DNA of 64,000 nucleotides from Leisingera sp. SS27. Its GTDB lineage: Bacteria > Pseudomonadota > Alphaproteobacteria > Rhodobacterales > Rhodobacteraceae. Under the pieces are notes generated by a model that was not told the origin of the DNA, did not search any database, and worked only from the letters and a program-made list of their open reading frames with translations. Both the position numbers and the translations under genes were made by a program. Shown here one piece after another: positions 7,283 to 16,244 of this stretch; position 1 is the stretch's first letter, and each line of letters begins with the position of its first letter. Where the stretch lies: positions 1 to 64,000 of the forward strand of contig NZ_JAQNCY010000017.1 of the NCBI RefSeq assembly GCF_028368855.1, written 5' to 3'.

Positions 7283-7984
7283 ATGAAAACTATCGTTATC
7301 TGCTCAGGCGGGCTGGATTCCGTTTCGCTTGCCCATATGGTCGCTGAGGAGCATCAGCTGACTCGTCTTGTCTCCTTCGATTACGGCCAGCGCCACAAGA
7401 AGGAACTCGACTATGCCGCTGCCGCCGCCAAGCGGCTGGGCGTGCCGCATGACATCATCGACATGAGGGGCATCGGTGCCGTGCTTTCGGGCTCTGCCCT
7501 GACCGATGACATCGACGTGCCGGACGGCCACTACGAGGAAGAGACCATGAAGGTCACCGTGGTGCCGAACCGCAACGCAATCATGCTGACCATTGCTTAT
7601 GGCATCGCTGCCGCAAACGGCGATGACGCTGTGGCGACCGCAGTGCATGGCGGCGATCACTTTATCTATCCGGACTGCCGCCCGGCCTTTACCGAAGCGT
7701 TTGACGCCATGCAGCGGGCGGCGTTGGACGGCTATGCGGACGTGCGGCTGTACACTCCGTTTGTGCACCGCACCAAGGGCGACATCGTGACTGCCGGCGC
7801 CAGGCACGACACCCCCTTCGCCGAGACCTGGTCCTGCTACAAGGGCGGCGACAAGCATTGCGGGCGCTGCGGCACCTGTGTGGAGCGGCGCGAGGCCTTC
7901 CATCTGGCCGGCGTTGAAGATCCGACGGAGTACGCAGACCCGGATTTCTGGAAAGCGGCGATTGCCGCCAAGGATAGCGCCTGA
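7283..7984 (+). CDS. queC: 7-cyano-7-deazaguanine synthase
   Basis: QueC converts 7-carboxy-7-deazaguanine to preQ0 with ATP and ammonia. The 233-residue product has the ATP-pyrophosphatase motif SGGLDS at residues 8-13 and a zinc site of four cysteines near the C-terminus ([15 protein letters not shown]). I start at ATG 7283, just after the riboswitch ribosome site; the upstream in-frame ATG at 7220 would place coding sequence across the aptamer. It is the first gene of queC-queD-queE-queF, and its TGA overlaps the queD ATG by one base. Confidence 0.95.
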   Translation: MKTIVICSGGLDSVSLAHMVAEEHQLTRLVSFDYGQRHKKELDYAAAAAKRLGVPHDIIDMRGIGAVLSGSALTDDIDVPDGHYEEETMKVTVVPNRNAIMLTIAYGIAAANGDDAVATAVHGGDHFIYPDCRPAFTEAFDAMQRAALDGYADVRLYTPFVHRTKGDIVTAGARHDTPFAETWSCYKGGDKHCGRCGTCVERREAFHLAGVEDPTEYADPDFWKAAIAAKDSA

Positions 7985-8337
7985 TGTTCCGGATAACCAA
8001 GGAGTTCCATTTCTCCGCCTCCCACCAGCTGACCCATCTGCCGCCGGACCATCAATGCGCCCGGCTGCACGGCCACAACTATGTCGTGGTGGTGGAACTT
8101 GCGGCCAAGGAACTGAACAGCGATGGGTTCGTGCGCGACTATCACGAACTGAAGCCGCTGAAGGACTACATCGACGAGACCTTCGACCACCGGCACCTGA
8201 ACGATGTGCTGGAGGGGTATTCGACGGCAGAGAACATGGCCAGGCATTTCTACGACTGGTGCCATGCGCGCTGGCCGGAAGTGACGGCAGTGAAAGTCTC
8301 GGAGACCCCCAAGACCTGGGCGGAGTACCGGCCATGA
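7984..8337 (+). CDS. queD: 6-carboxy-5,6,7,8-tetrahydropterin synthase
   Basis: QueD turns dihydroneopterin triphosphate into 6-carboxytetrahydropterin, the step before QueE. The 117-residue protein has the zinc-binding histidines of the PTPS/QueD family: HFSASHQL near residue 9 and RLHGHNY near 28. It also has catalytic-region FDHRHLND near 64 and the end motif [13 protein letters not shown]. Start and stop overlap both neighbours (TGATG with queC, ATGA with queE), indicating translational coupling. Confidence 0.94.
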   Translation: MFRITKEFHFSASHQLTHLPPDHQCARLHGHNYVVVVELAAKELNSDGFVRDYHELKPLKDYIDETFDHRHLNDVLEGYSTAENMARHFYDWCHARWPEVTAVKVSETPKTWAEYRP

Positions 8338-9041
8338 GCTTGCGCATCGCCGAAATCTTTGGCCCCACCATCCAGGGCGAAGGCGCCCTGATCGGGGAAC
8401 CCACGGTGTTTGTGCGCGCGGGCGGCTGCGATTACCGCTGCAGCTGGTGCGACAGCATGCATGCTGTCGACAGCGCCTACCGCCACGACTGGGCGGTGAT
8501 GACGCCCGAGGATGTAATGAGCGAAGTGCGCCGCATGTCAGGTGGCAAGCCGCTGACCGTCTCGATCTCGGGCGGCAACCCGGCGATCCAGGATTTTGGC
8601 CCGGTGATCGCGATTGGCAAGGAAGAAGGCTACCGCTTTGCCTGCGAAACCCAGGGCTCAGTCTCGCAGCCATGGTTCGGCGCTTTGGACACGCTGGTGC
8701 TGAGCCCCAAGCCGCCTTCAAGCGGTGAAAAAACCGACTGGCACAAGTTCACCCGCTGCCTGAATCAGGCCCGGGGCTGCGGCCAGAAGGTGATGAAGAT
8801 CGTGGTGTTTGACGACACCGATTATGCCTGGGCCAAGACTGCCGCAGAGCGCCACCCCGACCTGCCGCTGTATCTGCAACCCGGCAACCCGGAGGTCGAT
8901 CCGGAGCTGCCGGTTGATCTGAACCAAGCCACCGACCGCCTTTTGTGGCTGATTGAAAAAGTGACCGGCGACAGCTGGTTCACTCCCCGCGTCCTGCCCC
9001 AGCTGCATGTGCTGGTCTGGGGCAACAAGCGCGGCGTCTGA
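8334..9041 (+). CDS. queE: 7-carboxy-7-deazaguanine synthase (radical SAM)
   Basis: QueE rearranges 6-carboxytetrahydropterin to 7-carboxy-7-deazaguanine by radical SAM chemistry. The 235-residue product begins [17 protein letters not shown], a typical QueE opening. It has the cluster motif C-x3-C-x2-C in CDYRCSWCD near residue 31, which differs from the longer-loop QueE subgroup, and SISGGNP near 78. The frame is open well upstream, but the ATG at 8334 overlapping the queD stop and the family N-terminus fix the start. Confidence 0.94.
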   Translation: MSLRIAEIFGPTIQGEGALIGEPTVFVRAGGCDYRCSWCDSMHAVDSAYRHDWAVMTPEDVMSEVRRMSGGKPLTVSISGGNPAIQDFGPVIAIGKEEGYRFACETQGSVSQPWFGALDTLVLSPKPPSSGEKTDWHKFTRCLNQARGCGQKVMKIVVFDDTDYAWAKTAAERHPDLPLYLQPGNPEVDPELPVDLNQATDRLLWLIEKVTGDSWFTPRVLPQLHVLVWGNKRGV

Positions 9042-9057
9042 ACATAGGAACCCTGAC

Positions 9058-9522
9058 ATGTCTGACAGCATCTACAGCAATCTTAAGCAGCTGGGCGGCG
9101 ACACCATCGTGCCGCAAAGCCCGGAACAGGCGGAATTGGAGCGGGTTCAGAACCCGCAGGCCGACGTGGATTACAACGTGCGCTTCACCGCGCCGGAGTT
9201 CACCTCGCTCTGCCCGATGACCGGCCAGCCGGATTTTGCCCATCTGGTGATCGACTATGTGCCGGGCGAATGGCTGGTGGAGAGCAAGTCGCTGAAGCTG
9301 TTCCTCACCTCCTTCCGCAACCACGGCGCCTTCCACGAAGATTGCACAGTCTCCATTGCCCGCCGCCTGGCCGATTTCCTGGAACCGAAATGGCTGCGCA
9401 TCGGCGGCTACTGGTACCCGCGAGGCGGCATCCCGATTGATGTGTTCTGGCAGACCGGCCCGATGCCCGAGGGCGTCTGGATCCCGGATCAGGGGGTTCC
9501 GCCCTACCGCGGCCGCGGCTGA
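9058..9522 (+). CDS. queF: NADPH-dependent 7-cyano-7-deazaguanine reductase
   Basis: QueF reduces the preQ0 nitrile to the preQ1 amine, which is then inserted into tRNA. The 154-residue length marks the short, single-domain (type I) form. The catalytic cysteine is in [13 protein letters not shown] near residue 50, and the QueF motif is [15 protein letters not shown] near 76-90. The ATG at 9058 lies 16 bases after queE. A terminator follows, so the operon supplies preQ1, the ligand of its own riboswitch. Confidence 0.94.
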   Translation: MSDSIYSNLKQLGGDTIVPQSPEQAELERVQNPQADVDYNVRFTAPEFTSLCPMTGQPDFAHLVIDYVPGEWLVESKSLKLFLTSFRNHGAFHEDCTVSIARRLADFLEPKWLRIGGYWYPRGGIPIDVFWQTGPMPEGVWIPDQGVPPYRGRG

Positions 9523-9551
9523 CACAACTTAGAGCCCGCATCACACGGATC

Positions 9552-9580
9552 AGCCCGGCAGCAGCGCTGCCGGGCTTTTT
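9552..9580 (+). terminator. Intrinsic terminator of queCDEF
   Basis: A perfect 11-bp stem (9552-9562 with 9566-9576), a 3-base loop and a T5 tract lie 30 bases after the queF stop. Confidence 0.92.
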
Positions 9581-9757
9581 CTTTGCAAAACCGCGTCCTG
9601 CTGCCGTCATACCCCTGTTGCGGCTTGGCGCGGTGCAACCTCAAACAAACTAACAATTTACCGCAAAAGTAGTTTTGAGTTTAGTGGTCCTGTCCCGGCT
9701 GGCGACGCCATCCGGGGATCCGGCAAGCCCGGGCAAATAACAAAATGACGGGGGACC

Positions 9758-10447
9758 ATGATGAACTCTTTGGACTTGGGGAAAACGCTTTCGGGCTATC
9801 TGCAAGCGCTTTCGCAGGCAGGTCTGCAGGTCGAAATGCTCACCGATTTCGAGAAAGTGCCCGAAACCGCCCTGGCGTCAGGACGTCAGTTCCAGATGCC
9901 AGGGTTTGCCATCGAACGGGCCGACCACACCGAAAACTCCGCCTTCTGGCTGTTCCTGAAAGACGGTGACAGCTATATCGGCGGCGCTGCTTCGATGCTG
10001 CAGGATCTCGGCCGGGAAACGCTGGCGGAGTATCTGCTGCGCACATCGCGCCACCAGTTCCCCAATGAAGCAGGCGGCGGGGTGGAAAGCGTGGCGGAAC
10101 CGCTGGCGCGCGAGGTGCGCGGGCGGCTGGCCTATGTGGGCGAGCTGACCTTTCTGCCCGGCCACCGCGGACGGCGGGCGGAACGGCTGGCGCCGTTCAT
10201 GCGGATCTTCCAGATCCTGGCAATTCAGAAATGGGATGTGGACTGGATCTATGCCTTCATCCCCGACCGCCACATGCAGGCGCGGCTGGATCTGGTCTAT
10301 GGCTTCACCCGTGCTATCCCCAGGGCGCAGAAATGGCGCGACCCGGAACCGGAGGTGCGCAGCAGCACCGAATGGTTCGTCGGCGCGCCCCGGCTGGAGA
10401 TGGAGCACATGCTGCAGAGCGATCTAGCCGGTTTTGATGTCCTGTGA
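9758..10447 (+). CDS. Uncharacterised protein, GNAT-like
   Basis: I do not recognise this 229-residue protein with certainty. Residues about 125-185 (VGELTFLPGHRGRRAERLAP and IYAFIPDRHMQARLDLVYGF) have the spacing of a GNAT fold: a beta strand, a basic pyrophosphate-binding-like loop, a helix and another strand. No signal peptide or membrane segment is seen. An ATG and a second ATG lie together (MM). It is convergent with the HTH/PAS-like regulator and their 3' ends overlap by 24 bases, so the two may be functionally linked. An acyltransferase is a guess. Confidence 0.6.
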   Translation: MMNSLDLGKTLSGYLQALSQAGLQVEMLTDFEKVPETALASGRQFQMPGFAIERADHTENSAFWLFLKDGDSYIGGAASMLQDLGRETLAEYLLRTSRHQFPNEAGGGVESVAEPLAREVRGRLAYVGELTFLPGHRGRRAERLAPFMRIFQILAIQKWDVDWIYAFIPDRHMQARLDLVYGFTRAIPRAQKWRDPEPEVRSSTEWFVGAPRLEMEHMLQSDLAGFDVL

Positions 10448-11155
10448 GAAGTTGACCACCAGCAGCTTACCGTCAGGCAGATAGACCGGTGCCAGCACGC
10501 GGCGGTACTGGCGGGTGAAACGGCGCCCGTTCAGCAGTTTCACGTCCAGCGAGGGATGGGTGATCACCGGTTCGCCCCGGCTGATGGCTTCGCTGTGGGC
10601 CATCACCAGTTCGGCGTTTACCGTGTCGCTGAATCCGTTCAGAGTGCTGCGCAGCTGGCTGCTGTCCGAAACCTCAAAGCAGATGGAGGCGAGGCTGGCC
10701 GGACCAGAGCGGATCGGCTGGATGCGGTTGTTCTCCGCATCAGGAGGGTTGAACATATCAACTGCATGCTGCAGCCGGTCAAATCCTTCCAGGCGGCCGC
10801 TGTTGGTGAACCACCAGTCCAGAAAATCCTGCAGCGACACGTCACAACCGCTGTACTGGCGGGTTCTGGCAGCGGCCTGCAGGCGGGAATTGAGAATCTC
10901 GAATGCTTTTGCCGCTGCCGCGTCAGCACGGATATCCGGCAGCAGCTCCAGCCCGGCCATGTCCGAGGAAAAATACTGGAACGACACCCCAAGCCCGCGC
11001 GCCAGCGCGTCCAGCGTGCTCCAGCCGATCTCGCGCTCATGCTTGAGCGCGCTGTTGAAGGTGCCATAGGGAATGCCGCACTTCAGCGCCGCCTGCCGGT
11101 TGGACAGGTTCATATCCTCCAGAAGAGCTGAAATCTTTTCGTGGATGAGCGCCAT
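10424..11155 (-). CDS. HTH regulator with C-terminal PAS-like domain
   Basis: The product is 243 residues. The N-terminal 65 residues look like an XRE/lambda-repressor-type helix-turn-helix (LSNRQAALKCGIPYGTFNSA, then TLDALARGLGVSFQYF). Residues about 115-243 read as a PAS-like sensor: a helix-rich start, then PSLDVKLLNGRRFTRQYRRV and a final strand VYLPDGKLLVVNFSQD. I start at MALIHEK (11155); the longer frame runs toward the tRNA gene. It overlaps the GNAT-like gene tail to tail. Ligand and targets are unknown. Confidence 0.68.
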   Translation of the reverse strand: MALIHEKISALLEDMNLSNRQAALKCGIPYGTFNSALKHEREIGWSTLDALARGLGVSFQYFSSDMAGLELLPDIRADAAAAKAFEILNSRLQAAARTRQYSGCDVSLQDFLDWWFTNSGRLEGFDRLQHAVDMFNPPDAENNRIQPIRSGPASLASICFEVSDSSQLRSTLNGFSDTVNAELVMAHSEAISRGEPVITHPSLDVKLLNGRRFTRQYRRVLAPVYLPDGKLLVVNFSQDIKTG

Positions 11156-11333
11156 GTTTGCCGGATCTTTCACATTCCGCGAAATATCTTGCACAAAATC
11201 ATCGTCACAGCAACGCAATCCCACCGCGAGCGTGTGAGAGGTCAGCAAAAAAAGATGCGGTCCCTGACCGGCGCGGCGCCCCAGTTCCCACAAAAACTGC
11301 CTTAAAACAGCGCTGCAAGTCATTCGAGAAAGC

Positions 11334-11419
11334 TGGTGCCCGCGGCCGGACTCGAACCGGCACGGCCATACGGCCAGGAGATTTTAAGTCTCCGGTGTCT
11401 ACCATTCCACCACGCGGGC
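11334..11419 (-). tRNA. tRNA-Leu (anticodon UAA)
   Basis: On the minus strand GCCCGCG (5') pairs with CGCGGGC (3'), followed by A and an encoded CCA. The anticodon stem GGAGA/TCTCC closes the loop CTTAAAA, giving anticodon TAA. A long variable arm (TGGCCGTATGGCCG) and the T-loop GGTTCGAGTCC complete a class II leucine tRNA of 86 bases. Confidence 0.95.
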
Positions 11420-11527
11420 ACAGGACGCCGTCAGACGCCGCCCTAGCCGCAGGTCTAGCCTCCTGATTTCACGCGGACAATCTGTTTTCGGCGAGAACAG
11501 AGAAATTTTCCCCCAGCACGGGCAGTG

Positions 11528-12118
11528 CTACAACTCCACATCCCCGGCGCCGGGTGGCGCCAGCGGCCCGCCGGGGTCCGCCAGATAGCGTTCGGGCAGC
11601 CAGGGATTGAGCTTCAGCGCCGCGGCAAGGGCCTCTCGCGCTTCTTCCAGCCGGGACAGGCCATAAAGCGACAATGCCCGCCCACTCATCGCGGCGATGT
11701 GGCGGGGCGACAGTTCCAAAGCCCGGTCCAGGTCCGTCAGGGCAGATTCGAAATCCCGGCGCAGGTAATGCACAAAGGCGCGCTGATTGTAGCCCTCGGC
11801 ATACTCCGGGCAATAGGCAATCAGCTGGTCAAAATCTGCCAGCGCACCCAGGAAATCGAAGGCAGAGCGTTTGGTCATGCCACGGTCCAGAATGGCCTGC
11901 GCCTGCGCGTTGGGTGCATCGGCCCAGTATTCCCACATCCGGTTGGCGATTTCCCGCGCTTGGGTTTCACTTTCTGCGTCCTGCACCTCCCCCATCAGCG
12001 CCTCCAGCGGGGTGCTGTGGTCGGGCGCTTCCGGGCATTCCATTGCGTGCGCCGGAATAGCCGATGCGGTGACAGCCACGGCTAAAACAAAAGGGGGACG
12101 GAACAGAGTAAAAAACAT
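11528..12118 (-). CDS. Exported tetratricopeptide repeat protein
   Basis: This 196-residue protein opens with a signal peptide (MFFTLFRPPFVLAVAVTASA, cleavage likely after AHA). Two to three TPR-type helical repeats follow in residues about 60-160 (ALADFDQLIAYCPEYAEGYN, ALTDLDRALELSPRHIAAMS, ALAAALKLNPWLPERY). It is probably periplasmic and binds protein partners; none can be named. I chose the ATG at 12118 so that the signal peptide starts the protein; a longer frame begins at 12151. It stands alone next to tRNA-Leu. Confidence 0.72.
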   Translation of the reverse strand: MFFTLFRPPFVLAVAVTASAIPAHAMECPEAPDHSTPLEALMGEVQDAESETQAREIANRMWEYWADAPNAQAQAILDRGMTKRSAFDFLGALADFDQLIAYCPEYAEGYNQRAFVHYLRRDFESALTDLDRALELSPRHIAAMSGRALSLYGLSRLEEAREALAAALKLNPWLPERYLADPGGPLAPPGAGDVEL

Positions 12119-12181
12119 ACCCCATGGTCGCACAAATGCGGTTTCAATCAAATCAACTGGCCGTGTTTTCCTGCCCGCCCC

Positions 12182-12652
12182 TTAAAGCGGTCCCAGCGCG
12201 CCATCTTCCTTGACCGCCTGCATCGCAACATAAGTCGACGTTGAGGCCACATGCGGCAGCGAGGAGATCTTCTCGCCCAGCACCGCGCGGTAATCGGTCA
12301 TCGAGTGGGTCCGCACCTTCAGCAGGTAGTCAAAATGCGATGCCATCATATGCGCCTGCTCGATCTCCGGCAGCCGCGCCACCGCGGCGTTGAACTTGGC
12401 CAGTGCCGCCTCGCGGGTGTCGTCCAGCTTCACCTCGACAAAGGCCACGTGGTCGAGTCCAAGCCGGATCGGGTCGACCAGAGCGCGGTAGCCGGTGATG
12501 ATCCCTTCCGCCTCCAGCCGTTTGAGCCGGGTCTGGGTCGGGGTTTTCGACAGCCCGATCCGCCGTGCCAAATCAGCGATTGAGATGCGGCCGTCCACGC
12601 TCAGCACATTCAGAATCGCCCGGTCGAAACGGTCAAGGTCGGTGGAGTTCAT
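12182..12652 (-). CDS. putR: Lrp/AsnC family regulator of proline catabolism
   Basis: The 156-residue product has an N-terminal helix-turn-helix (DRAILNVLSVDGRISIADLA, then GLSKTPTQTRLKRLE). A C-terminal RAM/AsnC effector domain begins near residue 70. It starts at MNSTDLDRFDRA (12652), not the longer upstream ATG. It diverges from putA with about 125 bases between them. In Rhodobacter and related bacteria an Lrp-type activator, PutR, is encoded divergently from putA and responds to proline, so that role is inferred from context. Confidence 0.88.
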   Translation of the reverse strand: MNSTDLDRFDRAILNVLSVDGRISIADLARRIGLSKTPTQTRLKRLEAEGIITGYRALVDPIRLGLDHVAFVEVKLDDTREAALAKFNAAVARLPEIEQAHMMASHFDYLLKVRTHSMTDYRAVLGEKISSLPHVASTSTYVAMQAVKEDGALGPL

Positions 12653-12717
12653 TTGGACTTTCCCAGGCTCACATTTCACTCATTCGACCTGCGTCTACCA
12701 CATCTTCAGGCGATTGT

Positions 12718-12730
12718 CCTTTTCGAAAGG
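12718..12730. promoter_or_regulatory. Candidate PutR operator
   Basis: CCTTTTCGAAAGG is an inverted repeat with 5-bp arms around TCG, 47 bases before the putA ATG in the divergent putR-putA space. Position and symmetry suit an Lrp-type site; this is inference. Confidence 0.4.
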
Positions 12731-12777
12731 GTGTATTCTTAACAAAAGCCCTGCACACCTTTTGTGGAGTTCCCCGC

Positions 12778-15700
12778 ATGACCGCTCAAACCAAGCTGCG
12801 CTACCGGATCGACGCCGGCACCTATGCCGATCAAACCGCGATGCGCGACCAGCTGGTGGCCCAGGCCGCCCTCACCGATGCTGACCGTAAGACAATCTGC
12901 GCCAACGCCGCAGCGCTGGTGCGGGATATCCGCGGCCATTCGGCGCCGGGGCTGATGGAGGTGTTCCTGGCCGAATACGGCCTCTCCACCGATGAAGGCG
13001 TTGCGCTGATGTGCTTGGCCGAAGCGCTGCTGCGGGTGCCGGATGCAGACACCATCGACGCGCTGATCGAAGACAAGATCGCACCGTCGGACTGGGGCAA
13101 GCACCTGGGCAAATCGACCTCATCCCTGGTCAACGCCTCCACTTGGGCCCTGATGCTGACCGGCAAGGTGCTGGACGAGGAGCGCAGCCCGATCGGTGCG
13201 CTGCGCGGCGCCATCAAGCGCCTGGGCGAGCCGGTGATCCGCACCGCCGTCAGCCGCGCGATGAAGGAGATGGGCCGCCAGTTCGTGCTGGGCGAAACCA
13301 TCGAAGGCGCGATGAACCGCGCCGCCGGAATGGAGGCCAAGGGCTACACCTATTCCTACGACATGCTGGGAGAGGCCGCCCGCACCGAGGCTGACGCGTC
13401 GCGCTATCACCTGGCCTATTCCAAGGCGATTTCCGCCATTGCAGCCGCCTGCAACAGCGACGATATCCGCAGGAACCCCGGCATTTCGGTCAAGCTGTCG
13501 GCGCTGCATCCGCGCTATGAGCTGGCGCATGAGCACAGTGTGATGGAAGCGCTGGTGCCGCGCCTGAAGGCGCTGGCACTGCTGGCGAAAGCGGCCAATA
13601 TGGGCCTGAACGTCGATGCCGAAGAAGCAGACCGCCTGTCGCTGTCGCTGGAAGTGATCGAGGCCGTGGTCTCTGACCCGGCGCTGGCCGGCTGGGACGG
13701 TTTCGGCGTGGTGGTGCAGGCCTATGGCCCCCGCACCGGCCTGGCAATTGATGCCCTGCATGAAATGGCCGAAAAATATGACCGCCGCTTCATGGTGCGG
13801 CTGGTCAAGGGCGCCTATTGGGACACCGAGATCAAGCGCGCCCAGGTCGAGGGTGTGGACGGCTTCCCGGTCTTCACCTCCAAGCCGCTGACCGATGTGT
13901 CCTACATCTCCAACGCACGCAAGCTGCTGGGGATGACCGACCGGATCTATCCGCAGTTCGCCACCCATAACGCCCACACCGTCGCCGCCATCCTGCATAT
14001 GGCCGAGGGCATCGGCAATGAGAGGTATGAATTCCAGCGCCTGCATGGCATGGGTGAGACCCTGCACCAGATGGTGCTGGAGCAGAACAAGACCAACTGC
14101 CGGATCTACGCGCCCGTCGGCGCCCACCGCGACCTGCTGGCCTATCTGGTGCGCCGGCTGCTTGAAAACGGCGCCAACTCCTCCTTTGTGAACCAGATCG
14201 TAGATGACAATGTGCCGCCCGAAGTTGTCGCCGCGGACCCGTTTGAGGCCATCGCAGATGTGTCCCGCAAGATCCCGACCGGGCCGGAACTCTACGCGCC
14301 GGAGCGCCCTAACTCCAATGGGTTCGATCTGGGCCACGCGCCGACCCTGGCCAGGATCGAAGAGGCCCGCGCGCCCTGGCGCAGCCACCAGTGGCAGGCC
14401 GCACCGCTGCTGGCGGGCGTTGCCGATCGGGAAGACGCCAAGGACGTGACCAGCCCCACCGACCAGAGCGTCGTGGGCACCGTCGCCCAGTGCAGCCCCG
14501 AGGATATCGAACTGGCGCTGGCGCTGGCAGACCCTTGGGATGCGCCGGCAGCGGAGCGCGCCGCGATCCTGAACAAGGCCGCCGACCTCTATGAGGAAAA
14601 CTTCGGCGAGCTGTTTGCCATTCTGGCCCGCGAGGCCGGCAAGACCATTCCCGATGCAGTGGCTGAACTGCGCGAGGCGGTGGACTTCCTGCGCTACTAT
14701 GCGGCGCGCATTCCCGATGCGCTCCCCGCGGGCATCTTCTCCTGCATCTCGCCGTGGAACTTCCCGCTGGCGATCTTCACCGGCCAGGTCTCAGCCGCGC
14801 TGGCCGCGGGCAACGCCGTGCTGGCGAAACCCGCCGACCAGACGCCACTGATTGCTCACCGTGCCGTGCAGCTGATGCATGAGGCAGGTGTGCCGCGCAG
14901 CGCCCTGCAGCTGGTGCCTGGCCGCGGCAGCGTGGTTGGCGCCGCTATCACCTCAGATCCGCGCGTCAATGGCGTGGCCTTCACCGGCTCCACCGCCACC
15001 GCCCTGCGCATCCGCAAGGCAATGGCCGGCAACCTGCAGCCGGGGGCGCCGCTGATTGCGGAAACCGGCGGGCTGAACGCGATGATCGTCGACTCCACCG
15101 CGCTGCCGGAGCAGGCAGTGCAGGCGGTGATCGAAAGCGCGTTCCAATCGGCCGGCCAGCGCTGCTCGGCGCTGCGCTGCCTTTATCTGCAGGACGACAT
15201 TGCCGACAACGTGCTGAAAATGCTGAAAGGCGCGATGGACTGCCTGCAGCTGGATGACCCATGGAACCTGTCGACAGACAGCGGTCCGGTGATCGACGAA
15301 GGCGCTCGCGCCGGCATTCTGGCCCATGTCGGCAAGGCCCGAGCCGAGGGCCGGGTGCTGAAGGAAATGCGCGCGCCGCAGGGCGGCACTTTTGTTGCGC
15401 CCACTATGATCGAAGTATCCGGCATCAGCGATCTGAAAGAAGAGATCTTCGGCCCGGTCCTGCATGTGGCACGGTTCAAGTCTCAGCAGCTGGATCAGGT
15501 GATTTCCGACATCAATGCGACCGGCTATGGCCTCACCTTCGGGCTGCACACCCGGATCGACGACCGGGTGCAGCATGTCTGCGACCGGGTGCATGCGGGC
15601 AACATCTATGTGAACCGCAACCAGATCGGCGCCATCGTCGGCAGCCAGCCGTTCGGCGGCGAGGGCCTGTCGGGCACCGGCCCCAAGGCTGGCGGCCCGC

Positions 15701-16191
15701 TCTACCTCAGCCGGTTCTGCGCACCGGACCGCCAGTCCAGCGCCAGCGACTGGGACAGCGGTATCACAGAGCTGCAGGCCCCCAGCGGCGTGCCCAGCCA
15801 GCCTGTCACCACCTCCCTGCCCGGCCCGACCGGTGAATCGAACCGCCTGACCGTCTCTGCCCGCCCGCCGCTCTTGTGCATGGGGCCCGGTGCCGAGGCC
15901 GCTGCTGCGCAAGCGAGGGAGGTGATCAGCCTCGGCGGCACCGCGATTGAGGCACATGGCCTGCTGGACCTCAGCCAGCTGGAGAGCATCCAGGGCATTG
16001 CCGGTGTGCTGTGGTGGGGCGAAGAGGAGACGGGGCGCGAGATCGAACAGGCTCTTGCCAATCGCGACGGCGCGATCGTACCGCTGATCCCAGGCAAGCC
16101 CGACCGCGCCCGCGTGCTGGCCGAACGCCATGTCTGCGTCGATACGACTGCTTCGGGCGGCAACGCGCAGCTGTTGGGCGGCATGGCCTGA
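12778..16191 (+). CDS. putA: Bifunctional proline dehydrogenase / P5C dehydrogenase
   Basis: PutA oxidises proline to glutamate in two steps: FAD-dependent proline dehydrogenase, then NAD-dependent 1-pyrroline-5-carboxylate dehydrogenase. The 1137-residue product has the PRODH barrel at about 90-480 (MVRLVKGAYWDTEIK, then FATHNAHTV). The aldehyde dehydrogenase domain lies at about 520-990, with SPWNFPLAIF, FTGSTAT and the catalytic cysteine 796 in SAGQRCSALR. A further C-terminal domain runs to the end. It lacks the N-terminal ribbon-helix-helix of the E. coli form, so it is the non-DNA-binding type and needs a separate regulator, matching the divergent Lrp gene. The ATG at 12778 is chosen over a longer frame that crosses the promoter. 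Confidence 0.96.
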   Translation: MTAQTKLRYRIDAGTYADQTAMRDQLVAQAALTDADRKTICANAAALVRDIRGHSAPGLMEVFLAEYGLSTDEGVALMCLAEALLRVPDADTIDALIEDKIAPSDWGKHLGKSTSSLVNASTWALMLTGKVLDEERSPIGALRGAIKRLGEPVIRTAVSRAMKEMGRQFVLGETIEGAMNRAAGMEAKGYTYSYDMLGEAARTEADASRYHLAYSKAISAIAAACNSDDIRRNPGISVKLSALHPRYELAHEHSVMEALVPRLKALALLAKAANMGLNVDAEEADRLSLSLEVIEAVVSDPALAGWDGFGVVVQAYGPRTGLAIDALHEMAEKYDRRFMVRLVKGAYWDTEIKRAQVEGVDGFPVFTSKPLTDVSYISNARKLLGMTDRIYPQFATHNAHTVAAILHMAEGIGNERYEFQRLHGMGETLHQMVLEQNKTNCRIYAPVGAHRDLLAYLVRRLLENGANSSFVNQIVDDNVPPEVVAADPFEAIADVSRKIPTGPELYAPERPNSNGFDLGHAPTLARIEEARAPWRSHQWQAAPLLAGVADREDAKDVTSPTDQSVVGTVAQCSPEDIELALALADPWDAPAAERAAILNKAADLYEENFGELFAILAREAGKTIPDAVAELREAVDFLRYYAARIPDALPAGIFSCISPWNFPLAIFTGQVSAALAAGNAVLAKPADQTPLIAHRAVQLMHEAGVPRSALQLVPGRGSVVGAAITSDPRVNGVAFTGSTATALRIRKAMAGNLQPGAPLIAETGGLNAMIVDSTALPEQAVQAVIESAFQSAGQRCSALRCLYLQDDIADNVLKMLKGAMDCLQLDDPWNLSTDSGPVIDEGARAGILAHVGKARAEGRVLKEMRAPQGGTFVAPTMIEVSGISDLKEEIFGPVLHVARFKSQQLDQVISDINATGYGLTFGLHTRIDDRVQHVCDRVHAGNIYVNRNQIGAIVGSQPFGGEGLSGTGPKAGGPLYLSRFCAPDRQSSASDWDSGITELQAPSGVPSQPVTTSLPGPTGESNRLTVSARPPLLCMGPGAEAAAAQAREVISLGGTAIEAHGLLDLSQLESIQGIAGVLWWGEEETGREIEQALANRDGAIVPLIPGKPDRARVLAERHVCVDTTASGGNAQLLGGMA

Positions 16192-16212
16192 GCTTTGCGT
16201 GCTAAGCACTTG

Positions 16213-16240
16213 ACGCTGGGCCGTTTCCGGCCCAGCGTTC
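16213..16240 (+). terminator. Hairpin between putA and the rhomboid gene
   Basis: A perfect 10-bp stem (16213-16222 with 16229-16238) has a GTTTCC loop and TTC after it. It lies 21 bases beyond the putA stop and only 6 bases before the rhomboid start codon. Confidence 0.65.
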
Positions 16241-16244
16241 CCCC

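Noticed and set aside
13120-14388. Long minus-strand frame over putA
   Set aside because: Shadow of putA; no ribosome site or recognisable domain.
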